This document shows, one piece after another, positions 12,379 through 24,009 of a DNA stretch of 64,000 nucleotides. Origin of the DNA: Leuctra nigra (lineage: Eukaryota; Arthropoda; Insecta; Plecoptera; Leuctridae); the NCBI GenBank assembly GCA_934045905.1, contig OW203771.1, positions 2,480,001 through 2,544,000 on the forward strand, in the 5' to 3' direction. The notes below the pieces were generated by a model. The model was given only the letters and a program-made list of their open reading frames with translations. It was not told the DNA's origin and did not search any database. The stretch's first letter is position 1, and each line of letters begins with the position of its first letter. Both the position numbers and the translations under genes were made by a program.

Positions 12379-13567
12379 ATGGACTACACTCCCGAGACTT
12401 ACATCGTCCCCTTCCTCATCACCATCATCTTCATCATCGGCGTCATCGGCAACGTCACTCTGATCATCATCTTCATACGTCACATCCCCGACACACACGC
12501 CATCAGCCTGGCCGTCGGCAACCTCCTCGTGATCGCCTTCAGCATGCCGTTCAGCTCCATGGAGGTCTACATCCCCGTCTACCCCTTCAACGCGGTCATC
12601 TGCAGGATCACGAGGAGCGTGGAAGACCTGTGGCTGGGCGTCACGGCGTTCACGCTGACGTCACTGAGCGTTGAGCGCTACGTCACCGTCGTCAGTCCGA
12701 CGCGCACAGGAGGTAGCGCAACATGTTACGACATCGTCATCTGGACGCTCGCGTTCCTGTGCGCGCTGCCGTCATTCATAATATTCTCGCACACCCGAGG
12801 CTTCAGAACATGTCAGAACACTCGCCAGATTCTTCATTTACTACGCCATCCCGCTGTGCGTATCCGGAAGCTGCTACGTGATGACCGAGCGTCATCTGCT
12901 CCGGAGCGTTCCGAGAGTCCGCGGAGAGATTCAGGAACACGTCCGTCAGCTTCTCCCACGACGTGAAGTCGCCAAGATGGTTCTCGTATTCGTCATCGTC
13001 TTCGCCGTGTGTTTCCTGCCACACCACGTGTTCATGATCTGGTTCGTCATCAACCCGCCAGAAGACAACAACAATTACTATCGCGCGTTCAAACTTGTCG
13101 CCTTCTGTACGTTCTTCCTCAACTCCTGTCTCAGTCCCGTAGCGCTGTACTGCGTCATCGGCGACTTCCGTCAACACGTCAACCTCTGCCTGCTGTGCTG
13201 GTTCAGACTCGACGACGGTGGAGGCGATGCGACGACGTGGGACGTGGCGTCGGCGATGGAGTTGCAGACTCTCAGTCTTCATCGCGGTCCTCAACTCTTG
13301 GGGCAGCAACACGAGGACGGTGGAGGCGATGAAGAGACCATTGCGTCGGCGATGGAGTTGCAGACTCTCAGTCTTCATCGCGGTCCTCAACTCTTGGGAC
13401 AGCAACACGACGACCATGGAGGCGATGGAGAGACCATTGCGTCGCGGGACGTGCAGACTCTCGGCCTACATCGCGGTCCTCAACTCTTGGGACAGCACGA
13501 GGGCGTTATGCATGGCGGACAAAGTCATAAGGAAGTGAAGTGTCGTTGTAATGTAACAGAACTTTGA
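12379..13567 (+). pseudogene. CCHamide/bombesin-type receptor-like copy 1, frameshifted
   Basis: A class A peptide GPCR whose exon begins after an acceptor at 12260-12261; the ATG at 12379 opens TM1. TM1 to TM4 read in one frame, with SLAVGNLL in TM2, SVERY at the end of TM3 and a conserved Cys in extracellular loop 2 near 12811. Frame then shifts by one: TM5 (FIYYAIPLC), TM6 (FAVCFLP) and TM7 continue in the next frame to a TGA at 13565. Compared with the intact copy at 20820-21932, about 16 codons of loop 2 are gone, fitting a ~47-bp deletion; about five residues of intracellular loop 1 are also missing. TM7 has SPVALY instead of NPxxY. The C-tail holds a 32-residue repeat and ends TEL, like the intact copy. 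A sequencing error at 12814 cannot be excluded, but the loop deletion argues for a pseudogene. Confidence 0.7.
13205..13510 (+). repeat. 96-bp in-frame tandem repeat (~3 copies) in the C-tail of receptor copy 1
   Basis: The GCGTCGGCGATGGAG block recurs at 13247 and 13343, 96 bp apart. A diverged third unit starts near 13439. Each encodes a 32-residue unit containing LHRGPQLLGQ. The intact paralogue lacks it. Confidence 0.9.
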
Positions 13568-14232
13568 AGGAAATGGAAAATATTTCAAACATAAGTAGTA
13601 TCAATTCTCTCAGCCAAAGACTAGTGATTATTTTTAATCATGTGAGATGTGATATTTGCTCGCATTCAGTTATCGTTACGCAGGGCTGCACTTGAATAAT
13701 AAGTGAGAAATTGTGGGCTTCAAAGCTGACTTCCAGATTTGTGATGGCGCATTCTGATGAGAACTCACGTTGGATTTAATCAGCAATGATTATAGGTAAT
13801 TGATTTTTTAAATTGTGATATATTTTATTTATGAGTGCATATCGTACCGGTGCACACCGCATACATTTTAAAGATATTTTTATGTAGTCCCTAGAAGTAA
13901 GCTATAGTTAGTTCATTTTGTGTCAGGGGTCACTATATCAATAACAATTTCTCTAACAATTTTCTTGGTTACATTTTCATGCGATTGCTTTCTATAAGTG
14001 AGGTATCACGTTAGAAAGATATGGACTTTGTAATTGTCAACACATTACAGTATGACAACATCTGGTAGATTATCATGATTCATTAGAAATGACATCCAAA
14101 AACATCTACATCATTATTGTATAATATTCTGTAATTTATTTTCAGCTGTAAATGTTTCTGTAATATATTTAATTTTAACCCTATGGCGACTGCCATCTAC
14201 TCTGTCATATTCAGTATTCTATTGAATATTAA
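13568..14232. other. Intergenic, nothing recognised
   Basis: AT-rich 3' flank of receptor copy 1, without ORFs or window-internal repeats. Confidence 0.5.
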
Positions 14233-14656
14233 ATCCCCATAAAAAACACTCCGTGTAAAAATACCAGCCAAGTCTCTTCAACTATAAAAAATATATAAGA
14301 AATCTAAGAATTCAGCACTGAAAAGTAGTGATATCAAAAAATGGGCCAAGTCAAAACTTAATTTTAAAAACCAAAATATACTTGGCGCATCGTGCATAAT
14401 ATACCTAGATAGATTAAACGTTTAGGCCAGATGTGAAATATACATAAAATCTACCTACATATATACATATAATATACCCTAATATGCCCTAAAAAACGAT
14501 GCGCCAAGTATATTTTGGTTTTTAAAATTAAGTTTTGACTTGGCCCATTTTTTGATATCACTACTTTTCAGTGCTGAATTCTTAGATTTCTTATATATTT
14601 TTTATAGTTGAAGAGACTTGGCTGGTATTTTTACACGGAGTGTTTTTTATGGGGAT
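14233..14656. mobile_element. Foldback element with 161-bp inverted arms
   Basis: Arms 14233-14393 and 14496-14656 are near-perfect inverted repeats around a ~100-bp AT-rich centre. The tips read ATCCCCATAAAAAACACT and its complement, and the inner ends read CTTGGCGCATCGT and its complement. A related foldback lies at 17217-17616 and a terminal fragment at 23917-23990. It has no ORF. Confidence 0.9.
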
Positions 14657-15600
14657 ATCACTCCTTTTTTTAGATTATTCTCACACCTGTATAACACATA
14701 TCGGAGCAACAATGACTAATTCCTTTAAAAAAATAAGCTATTTACGATTTGGTTACTAAGAAAAGTTGCGTTTCGTTCTAAATAATGCTTAAAATGATAC
14801 TACCATGAAGAAAAGTGAAAGCTTTGTTCCAATCGGTCCAGCCGTTTTCGAGATATGGCATCACTTCCGGTTAACAAAATGGCGGCTGAAATCACTGCCA
14901 CTAGAATGTATTTATATAAATGTTATGTATCAATATGAGCCATCTGAATATGTAGTTATTGTAGTAAGAGGTGATTAAAGTCTGATTTTTCATTTTTATG
15001 ACGTAATTTCCGGTTTCGGTAATAGTAAATGTATATTTCGACTATTGATATTTCATATAGATGACCGTCTGAATCGATTGGCGCAAATTTCGTTCCGATC
15101 GGTCCAGCCGTTTACTAGATATGACGTCACATCCGGTTTCAAAATGGCGGCACAAAAAATTCGTAAGGGCAAGGTATCATCAGACGCCAAAAGTGCACAT
15201 GTAGTAAAAATTTCAGATCGATCGGTTTAGCCGTTTAGGCTGTGGCCCTGTCAACAATGTTTCCTGATATCTGAATCATCATCAGATAGCTTTAAGAAGG
15301 GGTATAATTTCACTGTTTTCATGGCCCTCTAGCTCGCAAATGGCAAAACCTGTTGTTCCCAAATTTGGTATATGGGGTGGGGTGGGCCATAGCTCGAAAT
15401 TAAGACATTTCACAACAATGTGAGATTTTCCAATTTTAAGATCCAGTAGGCCGAAAATGCCATGTTGTTGCTTACAGTAAAAGTGGTTGGTCTGCTCCTC
15501 AGTTTATTAGGCATTTACGGTATGTTGAGTGACTGTGAGTGTACGGTACGACTTGGCTGGGTGGAGCGACCGCTCCACTAGATAGCAAATCTTAGTTTTG
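14657..15600 (+). repeat. Module block 1: CRE/ETS/YY1-like motif repeats next to the foldback
   Basis: This is homologous to 17827-19290. It contains about two diverged ~260-bp units. Their conserved cores combine a (T)GACGTCA-like site, a TTCCGG site and AAAATGGCGGC (near 14855 and 15120), plus a core lacking the last motif near 15000. The right end (CGACTTGGCTGG, GGAGCGACCGCTCCACTAG) echoes the CCAGCCAAGTCTC of the foldback tip, so foldback and block may be one large element. Confidence 0.7.
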
Positions 15601-16679
15601 AATGTAGATTATAATTCATTAGAATTAAATTATTACTATAATAAGAGTGTCATATAATATATAGAATATATAACATGAATTTACCAATTTCCTCGGAAGA
15701 GGGTCAAAGGTTACAAATAAACAAATACAAATACAAATATGATGATGATTTACATATTACACAAAAGTCAATTAGATATATATCCAGTTGGAAGATTATT
15801 CCTCGGACGTAGATGTCCCGAAGTTAATTTGCTGGATTTAGAAGGGACACATTTTTGGAAGCGTACTCAATTGCTCAATCAATTGCAAGTTGTCTAAAGC
15901 CTACACATAAAGTAATATTGAAGTACTCTCTATCAAAATGACGCTGATCAAAATTATACATAGGATTCGCCAAACGCAGAATTACTAGTTTTTGAGATTG
16001 AAATGGACATCGGGCCTTCTACGGCTGATGTGCAGATATTGAATAATGGATTGGATAGACTAGTAATGGGATTAATAGGAATATGATTTATAATTTTAGT
16101 GCATTTTTGTAAGTAGAACAATCACAACAGTTATAGGTACTTTAGAATTTGGCACACTGATAGAAAAACAGAAAGCAAAGCAAAACAAAAGCAAATCTTA
16201 TTTTACTACGCAGGGATAATTTTGAAGATATTGCATATCAAACATTTTCAAATTGGGTAAATATTTAGCAAAAGCTATCAAACTGTTACAAAAATCAGAA
16301 ATGTGTAGAATCATAAAAAACAAGTATTCAAACGTTTTTTTAAATAAATGCAATTGTTCTCGTACCTAGTATAGCGTTAGTAATTATAATAGTAATATTT
16401 CTTGCCAATATAATAGCATGTGCTGTTATTTTCTACACAATGCAACATTTGTATTTGATATCACTACTCTTCAGTGCTGAATTTTTAAACAAAATTAAGG
16501 CTTGGCGGCTGCAAATTTTACACTTAGTGTTCTTATTGGGTGCAATTATCACAAAACTAGTCTATTACAAAATTTTCCACGTACTGGATAATCCCAATTT
16601 TCTTTTATCCAACGCTTTTCTGAATCATTTTCGCCAGCATTTCCGCTATCTCAGCTTGAAAATGATTAACAGCTACAAA
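15601..16679. other. Intergenic, no gene seen
   Basis: AT-rich DNA. Short ORFs have no recognisable features. Confidence 0.4.
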
Positions 16680-16912
16680 CGCTTTTTATCTGCTCACTTC
16701 TGACATCTGCTTACTCACAGCTTCATCCTTATCAGTATCATTAATAACATTTTAAATGCACTCTGTTGACCTACAATATGAATCCTTGACAATTAAGATT
16801 GCAGCATCCCTGCATGTGTTCTACTTCATTACACTTTCAATAACATTACGCGGATCATGTTGAAGAACTTACACTGTAGACGCGGCTACACTTCAGGGCC
16901 TGGTAAGAAATA
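16680..16912 (+). other. Putative 5'UTR exon of the second CCHamide-receptor-like gene
   Basis: It ends at a strong donor (GCCTG|GTAAGAA) and shares the TGCACTCTGTT block with the candidate leader exon at 11640-11783. The matching acceptor would be at 20370-20371. The start is not defined. Confidence 0.4.
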
Positions 16913-17216
16913 TCTACATCTACACTCTACCTATAGGTACCCTGCTTCCCTGCGTGAGAAACCTGAAGGAACCTCAGGAAACAAATCTGACAGCGGTAAT
17001 CTAAAGTTTACATTCTGAGCGATTATTTACGAAAGAAAGATTGTTATACGAAATATTTTTAATACACATTTTCAAGTTAAATAATTCATCTAATAAATAT
17101 TATTTAATATTTATATCTTTGACAGATTTCCCTTACCCTCTCAATCTCAATTTTTCTACCCTTGCGCATCCCCCTGTTTGAGAGGTGCTTGAACCGAAAG
17201 CGTACTGTAATAATTA

Positions 17217-17826
17217 CCCCATAAAAAACACTTCGTGTAAAAATACCAGCCAAGTCTCTTCAACTAAAAAAAAATATATGAAATCTAAAAATTCTGCACT
17301 GAAAAGTAGTGATATCAAAAAATGAGCGAAGTCAAAACTTTATTTGAAAATCAAAAAATACTTGTCGCATCGTGTATATAAATAGCTTAGAAGTATAGGC
17401 CAGATATAAAATATACATCAAATATACATATATAGTATACCTATAATGACCTAAAAAAACGATGCGCCAAGTATTTTTTGATTTTCAAATAAAGTTTTGA
17501 CTTGGCTCATTTTTTGATATCACTACTTTTCAGTGCAGAATTTTTAGATTTCATATATTTTTTTTTAGTTGAAGAGACTTGGCTGGTATTTTTACACGAA
17601 GTGTTTTTTATGGGGATAAATTATACATGAAATATACATATACATAGTATACCTATAATGCCCTAATAAAAACGATGCGCCAAGTATTTTTTGATTTTCA
17701 AATAAAGTTTTGACTTGGCTAATTTTTTGATATCACTACTTTTCAGTTCAGAATTTTTAGATTTCATATTTTTTTTTAGTTGAAGAGACTTGGCTGGTAT
17801 TTTTACACGAAGTGTTTTTTATGGGG
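17217..17826. mobile_element. Second foldback element with a duplicated right arm
   Basis: 17217-17616 is an inverted-repeat element like that at 14233-14656. The right half is then repeated in direct orientation (17618-17826), giving one left arm and two right arms. Confidence 0.85.
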
Positions 17827-19290
17827 ACATCACTCCTTTTTTTAGTTTATTCTAACAACTTGTGACACATATGAAATGAACAATTACTAAATTCTTTTAA
17901 AAAATCATCACCCTTTACAATTTCGTTACCACTAATGAATAGCAGCGTATGGTCCTAAATAATTGCTTTAAATGATCTTTCACGAAGAATAGCAAAGGTT
18001 TCATTCCAATCAGTCAACCCAGTTCCGAGATATGGAAACACTTCGGTTTTCAAAATGGCTGCTGAACTTTCTGCAATGCCACATAGAATTTATTTCTATA
18101 AATGATGTGTATCATTTTAAGCTTTCTGAATATGTATTTATTGTATAGGAGGGAATTATAATAATTTATACATTTGAATGACGTCATTTCCGGTCTCATA
18201 AATAGGAAAATTCTATTTGTACTGTTCATATTCCATAGAGATGGCCATCCGAATCGTTTGGCGCTAGTTTCATACCGATTTGTCTACCAGTTTTTGAGAT
18301 ATGACGTTACTTCCGGTTTAAAAATGGCGGCTGAAATCTCTGACCCCTTGAAGTATATTTGAAACATGATTATAATTTTATAAGCTGTCTCAAATAGTAT
18401 ATTTATTGCATCAAAATAAACATTTGTGAGATTATTAAAATGTGTGACGTCATTTCCGGTTTAGGTATGAGAAACTGCAAATATTATTGATGATAATACA
18501 TAAAGTTGACCGTCTAAATTGTTTTGCGCTGGTTTCGTTGAAATCTATTTAGCCGTTATTGATATATGATGTCACTTCTGGTTTCAAAATGGCGGCTTCC
18601 GGTTGGTTTTATAACAAGTCACATGAGACGTCAAAAGTACATACGTTACATAAATATCAAAATAATCGGATCAATCTTTGTTGCCAAAAAGCCAATCGAT
18701 GTATTTCAAATTTCATTACGTCATTTCCGGTTTCTTTAACATAATGTTTAGTCTTTTGCTACTTATCATGCATATAGATGACCGTCTGGATCGTTTGGCG
18801 CAATTTTCGTTCCAATCGGTCTAGCTGTTGACGAGATATGACGTCACTTCCGGTTTCAAAATGGCGGCATAAAACCAGTTATAGCAAAAGGCACCTCAGA
18901 CGCCAAAAGTGCATATGTGGTAAAAATTTTAAATCAATCGGTTCAGCTGTTTATGCTGTGGCCTGTTTACCATATTTTAGCTCCACCCTACTACTACTAC
19001 TGAGATTATTATGAAAACCGCCCTAAAACACTGTTTTCACGGCCCTCTAGCGCGCAAAGGGCGTAACCTATTGTTCCCAAATTTGGTATATGTTGTAGGG
19101 TGGGCCATAGCTCGAAATTAAGATATATCGCAACAATGTGAGATTTTCCAATTTTAAGATCCAGTAGGCCGAAAATGCCACTTTGATGCTTACAGTAAAA
19201 GTGGGTTTGCTCCAGCCTTTATATGAGAGTGTGCGCGCGCCGTACGACTTGGCTGGCGTGGAGCGCCCGCTCCACTAGATAATACTAAAA
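17827..19290 (+). repeat. Module block 2: four ~267-bp units with CRE/ETS/YY1-like cores
   Basis: Cores ending in an ATGGCGGC-type site recur near 18035, 18300, 18567 and 18837. The intervening half-units near 18180, 18447 and 18717 carry ACGTCATTTCCGG only. The block is colinear with 14657-15600 but longer, so the unit has been tandemly amplified. It ends in CGTACGACTTGGCTGG and GGAGCGCCCGCTCCACTAG. Confidence 0.8.
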
Positions 19291-19525
19291 TATTACTATA
19301 ATATTACTTCAAAATTACTGGTAGACCAAAAAGATATTCAGTAAACGAAATGTCCACGACTTACATTTTTAATGTAAGAGAAACTGCTTTGGGTATTCAA
19401 TTTAAATTTTAGAATATGTAGTAATTTTAAAATAGAATGCATTAATAAGGTATACGTTATATAGGAATCAAATTGAACAGAGATTGTTAGTTATTATAAA
19501 TGTTAATGTGGTAAATTATATCGGG

Positions 19526-20223
19526 GGTCGCAAAAAAACACAGTGGGCGAGACATCACTGTGACGAAACTACTGCATACATGAGGCTGAAAATTTCACAT
19601 AAATAAAATTTCACATAAAATATAATAAATATCAAAACTAATAAACTGAGATAATGTGAACATACTAAGGATTCATGTGTGAAACTGAAAGATTCAAACC
19701 CATAACTTTTGTAAAAAGAAGTTACAGCTGCTCGAATTTGATTGCCGAATGGTGTCTTCAAGTTGAGCCTAAAAACGGATATCATTTCTAAGTTTTATTA
19801 CACACGAAAATTTCAAAAAGTGTAATTATCTCACGCTAATTCTGCTGTTAATCCCAACTTCAAGGTACGTATCATAACTTTCGTTGAATTTATTCAAATT
19901 TATTGAAATTTTTACACCCAAGAAAGCAATATATTTTGCTGAAAATTTGAAATTTTTAGCTTGTTATCAGGTGTAGTTTTGAAAAATAACAGCGTCCCAA
20001 CCAATGCACGTTTTCGACGCGCCCTATATTTGAGCACCGTAAAATCAATTTTGTGACAACCAAATTCGAACTGCCCTAACACATTCCCCACATAAGAAAT
20101 GTTTTTGAAACTTGCACACATCACACCGTAGTATGTTATGTATATTATTTGAAATTTTCAGCCCGATATATGCAGTAGTTTCGTCACAGCGATGTCACGC
20201 CCATTGTGCGTTTTATTTTGCGA
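19526..20223. mobile_element. ~700-bp transposon with ~75-bp terminal inverted repeats
   Basis: Left terminus GTCGCAAAA...GTGACGAAACTACTGCATA is inverted at the right end (TATGCAGTAGTTTCGTCAC...TTTTGCGAC). The interior has no transposase-like ORF, so it is non-autonomous. Confidence 0.85.
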
Positions 20224-20421
20224 CACCTGGTGGTATCAAATTGCTAAATAGATAAGTAAAGTATCTTATCGAAATCATGACAACACGGCGTTTACCAACA
20301 AATTATGACTGAAGTTTATTGAATTATAAATATGGTGGATAAATAACGATGTTTTTCTCCTTTACTTTCAGAGTCAGAGTAGGAGACTCACTTCAATCAT
20401 CTGAGAGCAATTAGTAGTAAT

Positions 20422-20800
20422 CAAATCAAGAACATTTTCACATCGTCGCTTTGTTTGACCCCTACACTTGGATCAAATCAAGAACATCAACACGCTCTCG
20501 GCCCGGCGTCGCTTTGTTTGACCCCTCCATTTGGATCAAATCAAGAACATCAACACGCTCTCGGCCCGGCGTCCCTTTGTTTGACCCCTCCACTTGGATT
20601 AAATCAAGAACATCAACACGCTCTCGGCCCGGCGTCACTTTGTTTGACCCCTCCACTTGGATCAAATCAAGAACATCAACACGCTCTCGGCCCGGCGTCG
20701 CTTTGTTTGACCCCTCCACTTGGATCAAATCAAGACCATCAACACGCTCTCGGCCCGGCGTCGCTTTGTTTGACCCCTCCACTTGGATCAAACCCAGACC
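20422..20800 (+). repeat. 63-bp tandem repeat (5-6 copies) in the leader of receptor copy 2
   Basis: The block CTTTGTTTGACCCCT recurs at 63-bp spacing (20448, 20511, 20574, 20637, 20700, 20763). It lies between an acceptor at 20370-20371 and the receptor ATG at 20820. It contains no ATG in any frame and no stop in the receptor frame. The natural reading is 5'UTR. Confidence 0.9.
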
Positions 20801-20819
20801 GATCTGCTTGACAGCGACC

Positions 20820-21932
20820 ATGTTGGATCTAGGCATATACGTCATACCCGCCGTCATGCCCCTCATCTTCCTCGTCGGCGTCATCGGCAACGTCACGCTG
20901 ATCTTCGTCTTCCTGCGCCACAGCGACATGCATACCGCCACCAACACATACGTCTTCAGTCTCGCAGTCGGCAACCTCCTGGCGATCCTCCTCTGCTTGC
21001 CGTCAATGTCCATGGATAACTACTTCTACACCTACCCCTTCAACGAGCTCATCTGCAAGGTCTCCCGGAGCGTGGAAGACCTTTGGCTCGGCTCGACGGC
21101 GTTCACGTTGACAGCACTGAGTGCTGACCACTACATGTCTCTTTTCTACCCGACGCGCACGGGTCGAGGTCGAGCCACACGCTTCACCGTCATCATCCTC
21201 ATCAGCATCTGGACGTACGCTCTTTTCTGCGCGATCCCAACGTTCTTCATCACGAGAATCCTAGCCTACCCGTACGTTGAAAGCAAGGAGTTCCGGTCTT
21301 GTTTTCCATTTGCGTATGATGTGGATTTGACTGGAGTCAAACCTGAGCCCAGAACGATCACCAAGTTAATCATATACTACGCCATCCCGTTGTGCGTCAT
21401 CTGTTGCTTCTACTTGCTGAGGGCTCGTCATGTGAAGCAAAGCACCAGTGGTGAGATTCAAGAACTACGACAGCTTCTTGCACGAAGCGAAGCCGACAAG
21501 ATGGTCCTCGTCTTCGTCATCCTCTTTGCCGTGTGCTTCCTGCCACTCCAGGTGGATGCGATCTGGACTTACAGCGACTGGTCACGAGACTACAACATCT
21601 ACACCCAAGCGTTGTTTTTCCTGTCGCTTTGTATGTATTTCCTCTACACCTGTTTGAATCCCATAGCGATGTACTTCGTCAACAGTGAGTTCCGTCAACA
21701 CCTCAACCTGCTGTGCTGCTGGTTCCGACCCGGAGACGATGACGTCAGCGGCTCCAAGAGCGGAGAGTCGCGACTGCTCGGGGCCGATGAGACGTCGTTG
21801 CCGGAGCTTCAGACTCGTCCACCACTCCCAAAGCCCTACGTGGACGTCAAGACGCTCATCAATGGCCGTTGCGGCGTCGAAGAACATCCCAATAAAGTGG
21901 AGCATATGTATAGTACCATTACCGAACTCTAA
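20820..21932 (+). CDS. CCHamide/bombesin-type peptide receptor-like GPCR, intact copy
   Basis: 370 residues, single coding exon, ATG at 20820 directly before TM1 (IFLVGVIGNVTLIF). Class A features: SLAVGNLL in TM2, SRSVEDLWLGSTAFTLTALS in TM3, an extracellular loop 2 with a conserved Cys (SCFPF), KMVLVFVILFAVCFLPLQV in TM6 and NPIAMY in TM7. A Cys pair (LLCCW) after TM7 could be palmitoylated. The closest family I recognise is the insect CCHamide receptors, peptide GPCRs of endocrine and neural cells. Two changes stand out: TM2 has Asn where most class A receptors have Asp (2.50), and the DRY motif reads DHY, so signalling may be altered. The gene is a tandem duplicate of 12379-13567 and shares the leader, acceptor position and C-terminal TEL. 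A related orphan receptor is possible. Confidence 0.75.
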   Translation: MLDLGIYVIPAVMPLIFLVGVIGNVTLIFVFLRHSDMHTATNTYVFSLAVGNLLAILLCLPSMSMDNYFYTYPFNELICKVSRSVEDLWLGSTAFTLTALSADHYMSLFYPTRTGRGRATRFTVIILISIWTYALFCAIPTFFITRILAYPYVESKEFRSCFPFAYDVDLTGVKPEPRTITKLIIYYAIPLCVICCFYLLRARHVKQSTSGEIQELRQLLARSEADKMVLVFVILFAVCFLPLQVDAIWTYSDWSRDYNIYTQALFFLSLCMYFLYTCLNPIAMYFVNSEFRQHLNLLCCWFRPGDDDVSGSKSGESRLLGADETSLPELQTRPPLPKPYVDVKTLINGRCGVEEHPNKVEHMYSTITEL

Positions 21933-22149
21933 TTTAGTATAAAATGCATTACGAAGGAGAGTTAGGTGGATGGAGTGATACCACGTGACTGACAGAATAA
22001 AGCACAATATTGGTCACAACAGTACTGAAAGCTGTGAGGTTATTTACCTTATTTGATTCTGCAGCTCCTATTGTATTTTATGTAATTTTCCGAAGGATTC
22101 TATTTTGAGTATTAACATATTCATGGGTCTCGTTTCATGCTTCAAAAGT

Positions 22150-22700
22150 CAAATAACTGGCTTCTAGGAGAGCAAGGCAGATGTAATTTCTGTCCTCGAA
22201 TTTCAATTACTGCAATCAATAATGTCCTATGGAATTATTGGCTGGGGAGCAGTTAATAAAACTAACATTAGTGAAATTCTAACCATTCAAAAAATTATTT
22301 TACGGGTAGTTTTAAATAAGCATTCACAGTTTTTATCTAACCTTACTTTCAAATTGGCAGAAGTATTAGATATTAGACAAATTTTTATAAAAAGGGCGTT
22401 GATGTATCTTTTTCTTAATTTCGGTAAATACAGAATTCCTGAAATTACGCATCAAACGCTACCTGTGCCAAAAACCAGAGGTAGTAATAAAAATAATTTA
22501 TATATGTTAAATTTGATATACTGTAAGAAACAAAAAGGGCAACAACACGTAAGTTACATTGGTCCACGTCTGTTCAATGCGCTTCCTATCGATATTCGTA
22601 AAACTTCTAATATTAAATTATTCAAAATACTAATACCGCATGGATCAGAGAAGTAGGTAGGGATTTCTATGATAATTTTTGTTAACTGAAATATTTTGAT
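22150..22700 (+). mobile_element. LINE fragment: C-terminal end of a reverse-transcriptase ORF
   Basis: The encoded sequence (YGIIGWGAVN, VLDIRQIFIKRALMYL, FIGPRLFN-like SYIGPRLFN, LPIDIR) matches the end of the large LINE ORF at 60500-62299 segment by segment. It is 5'-truncated, as is usual for non-LTR elements. Confidence 0.85.
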
Positions 22701-24009
22701 TTGAAGTTGATAAATTCACTAAAATTTACTATAATCTTCCCCCTCCACCACTATTTTAATTAATTTCAATATTAAGTCTTTTATATCCTCTCACTTCAAT
22801 ATTCAATATCCGATCGTCCAATTTCTTTCTTTTCCGTAAAAGTAGTATCGAGTGATTGTTCTTAATATCTTCTATACTTTACATAATATTTTTGTTGTTT
22901 CTAATCTGTGATTGAGCTGACGACTAGCTTTGATTTCTAGAAATGTAAGAGAATGTATGCCAGCGCACAATGGTTTTCCATTATGCTGGCTGCTTCCAAA
23001 ATAAAATGCCCCCTCAACCCCTTGTAAACTATTTCTCTTATCCATGCTTCAAAGATTCAAAGATTTATTTTTCGAAGTGGTACATTGTATTTACAGTCGT
23101 ATGTGTACATACCCCAATAAGCATAGCTTGTGGCGGGGCATGTTATTAAAATTAGGTTAGATTAAAATTACATAATGTTATTACATAATGTTATTAGATA
23201 CTTGAAAAATGGGAAAATTAAGAATATACCTAATACTATCTAAATTATAGATAGTCTCTTCTTTGTGTTTCTATTTCGCTGTGTCTCCTTTTATCTCAAC
23301 ACTATTGCTTATTTTACTACTGATTCTTGGTATAATGTAACAATATGTAAAAGGTAAATGTAATATGTAATTATGTAATATGTAAAGGTTGCACAAGGAA
23401 AGCGTATGGTTTAGGTAAAATTGTAAAATTTTGGAAGAAATAAAATTGTATTAAAATTGAAAAATTGAATTGCATTCCTTCTCAGTTCTCCTACTGTAGT
23501 ATTATTCAATGTAGGAAATCCAGACTGTATACGTTCCCACATTTTTGTTTTAAGTTTGAATAAAAAAGCTGCAAAAGGAACGGATATGGTATCTAAAAAT
23601 CTATACACATCTAGCAATGTTCAAACAAGGATGGTTTGATGTATACAGGTCAGTAGACTGCACCAATAACGTTGCCGAGACCGGATTCAACCTATGAGCT
23701 TCTCACGGCTACAGGTGAGGCCTCCCTCTCGATTTCGTTCTTCATGGAATAACTTTTCTCATTGTGCAATGAAAGGATGCGCACAATTTAAAATCGAACT
23801 TGTTGGTGTGGTGGGTTGTGATATTTGTTTTACCAAAGTGTAGCATCTGTTTTGTGCTCCTCTATTGTTGTGACAACGATGAGTTTAGTAGTTTCCTTCC
23901 ATGTAAAAACAAACCCCAGGAAAAAACACTTCGTGTAAAAAAGGCAGCCAAGTCTGATCTCAAAAAAGTAGCCAAGTCAATGACATTTCCAAATATTTAT
24001 TCTTATATT
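22701..24009. other. Noncoding region with LINE-tail-like and foldback-tip fragments
   Basis: Near 23045-23140 there is an AT-rich segment with a two-tier hairpin (outer CCCC/GGGG, inner AGC/GCT) like other LINE tails here. At 23917-23990 a fragment matches the foldback tip (AACACTTCGTGTAAAAA, CAGCCAAGTC). No gene is seen. Confidence 0.5.

Noticed and set aside
20451..20819. N-terminal extension of the peptide receptor through the 63-bp repeat
   Set aside because: The frame is open but has no ATG; a GPCR start at 20820 directly before TM1 is normal.
20462..21013. 183-codon minus-strand frame opposite the peptide receptor
   Set aside because: It is the shadow of the 63-bp repeat and the GPCR; no start context or domain.
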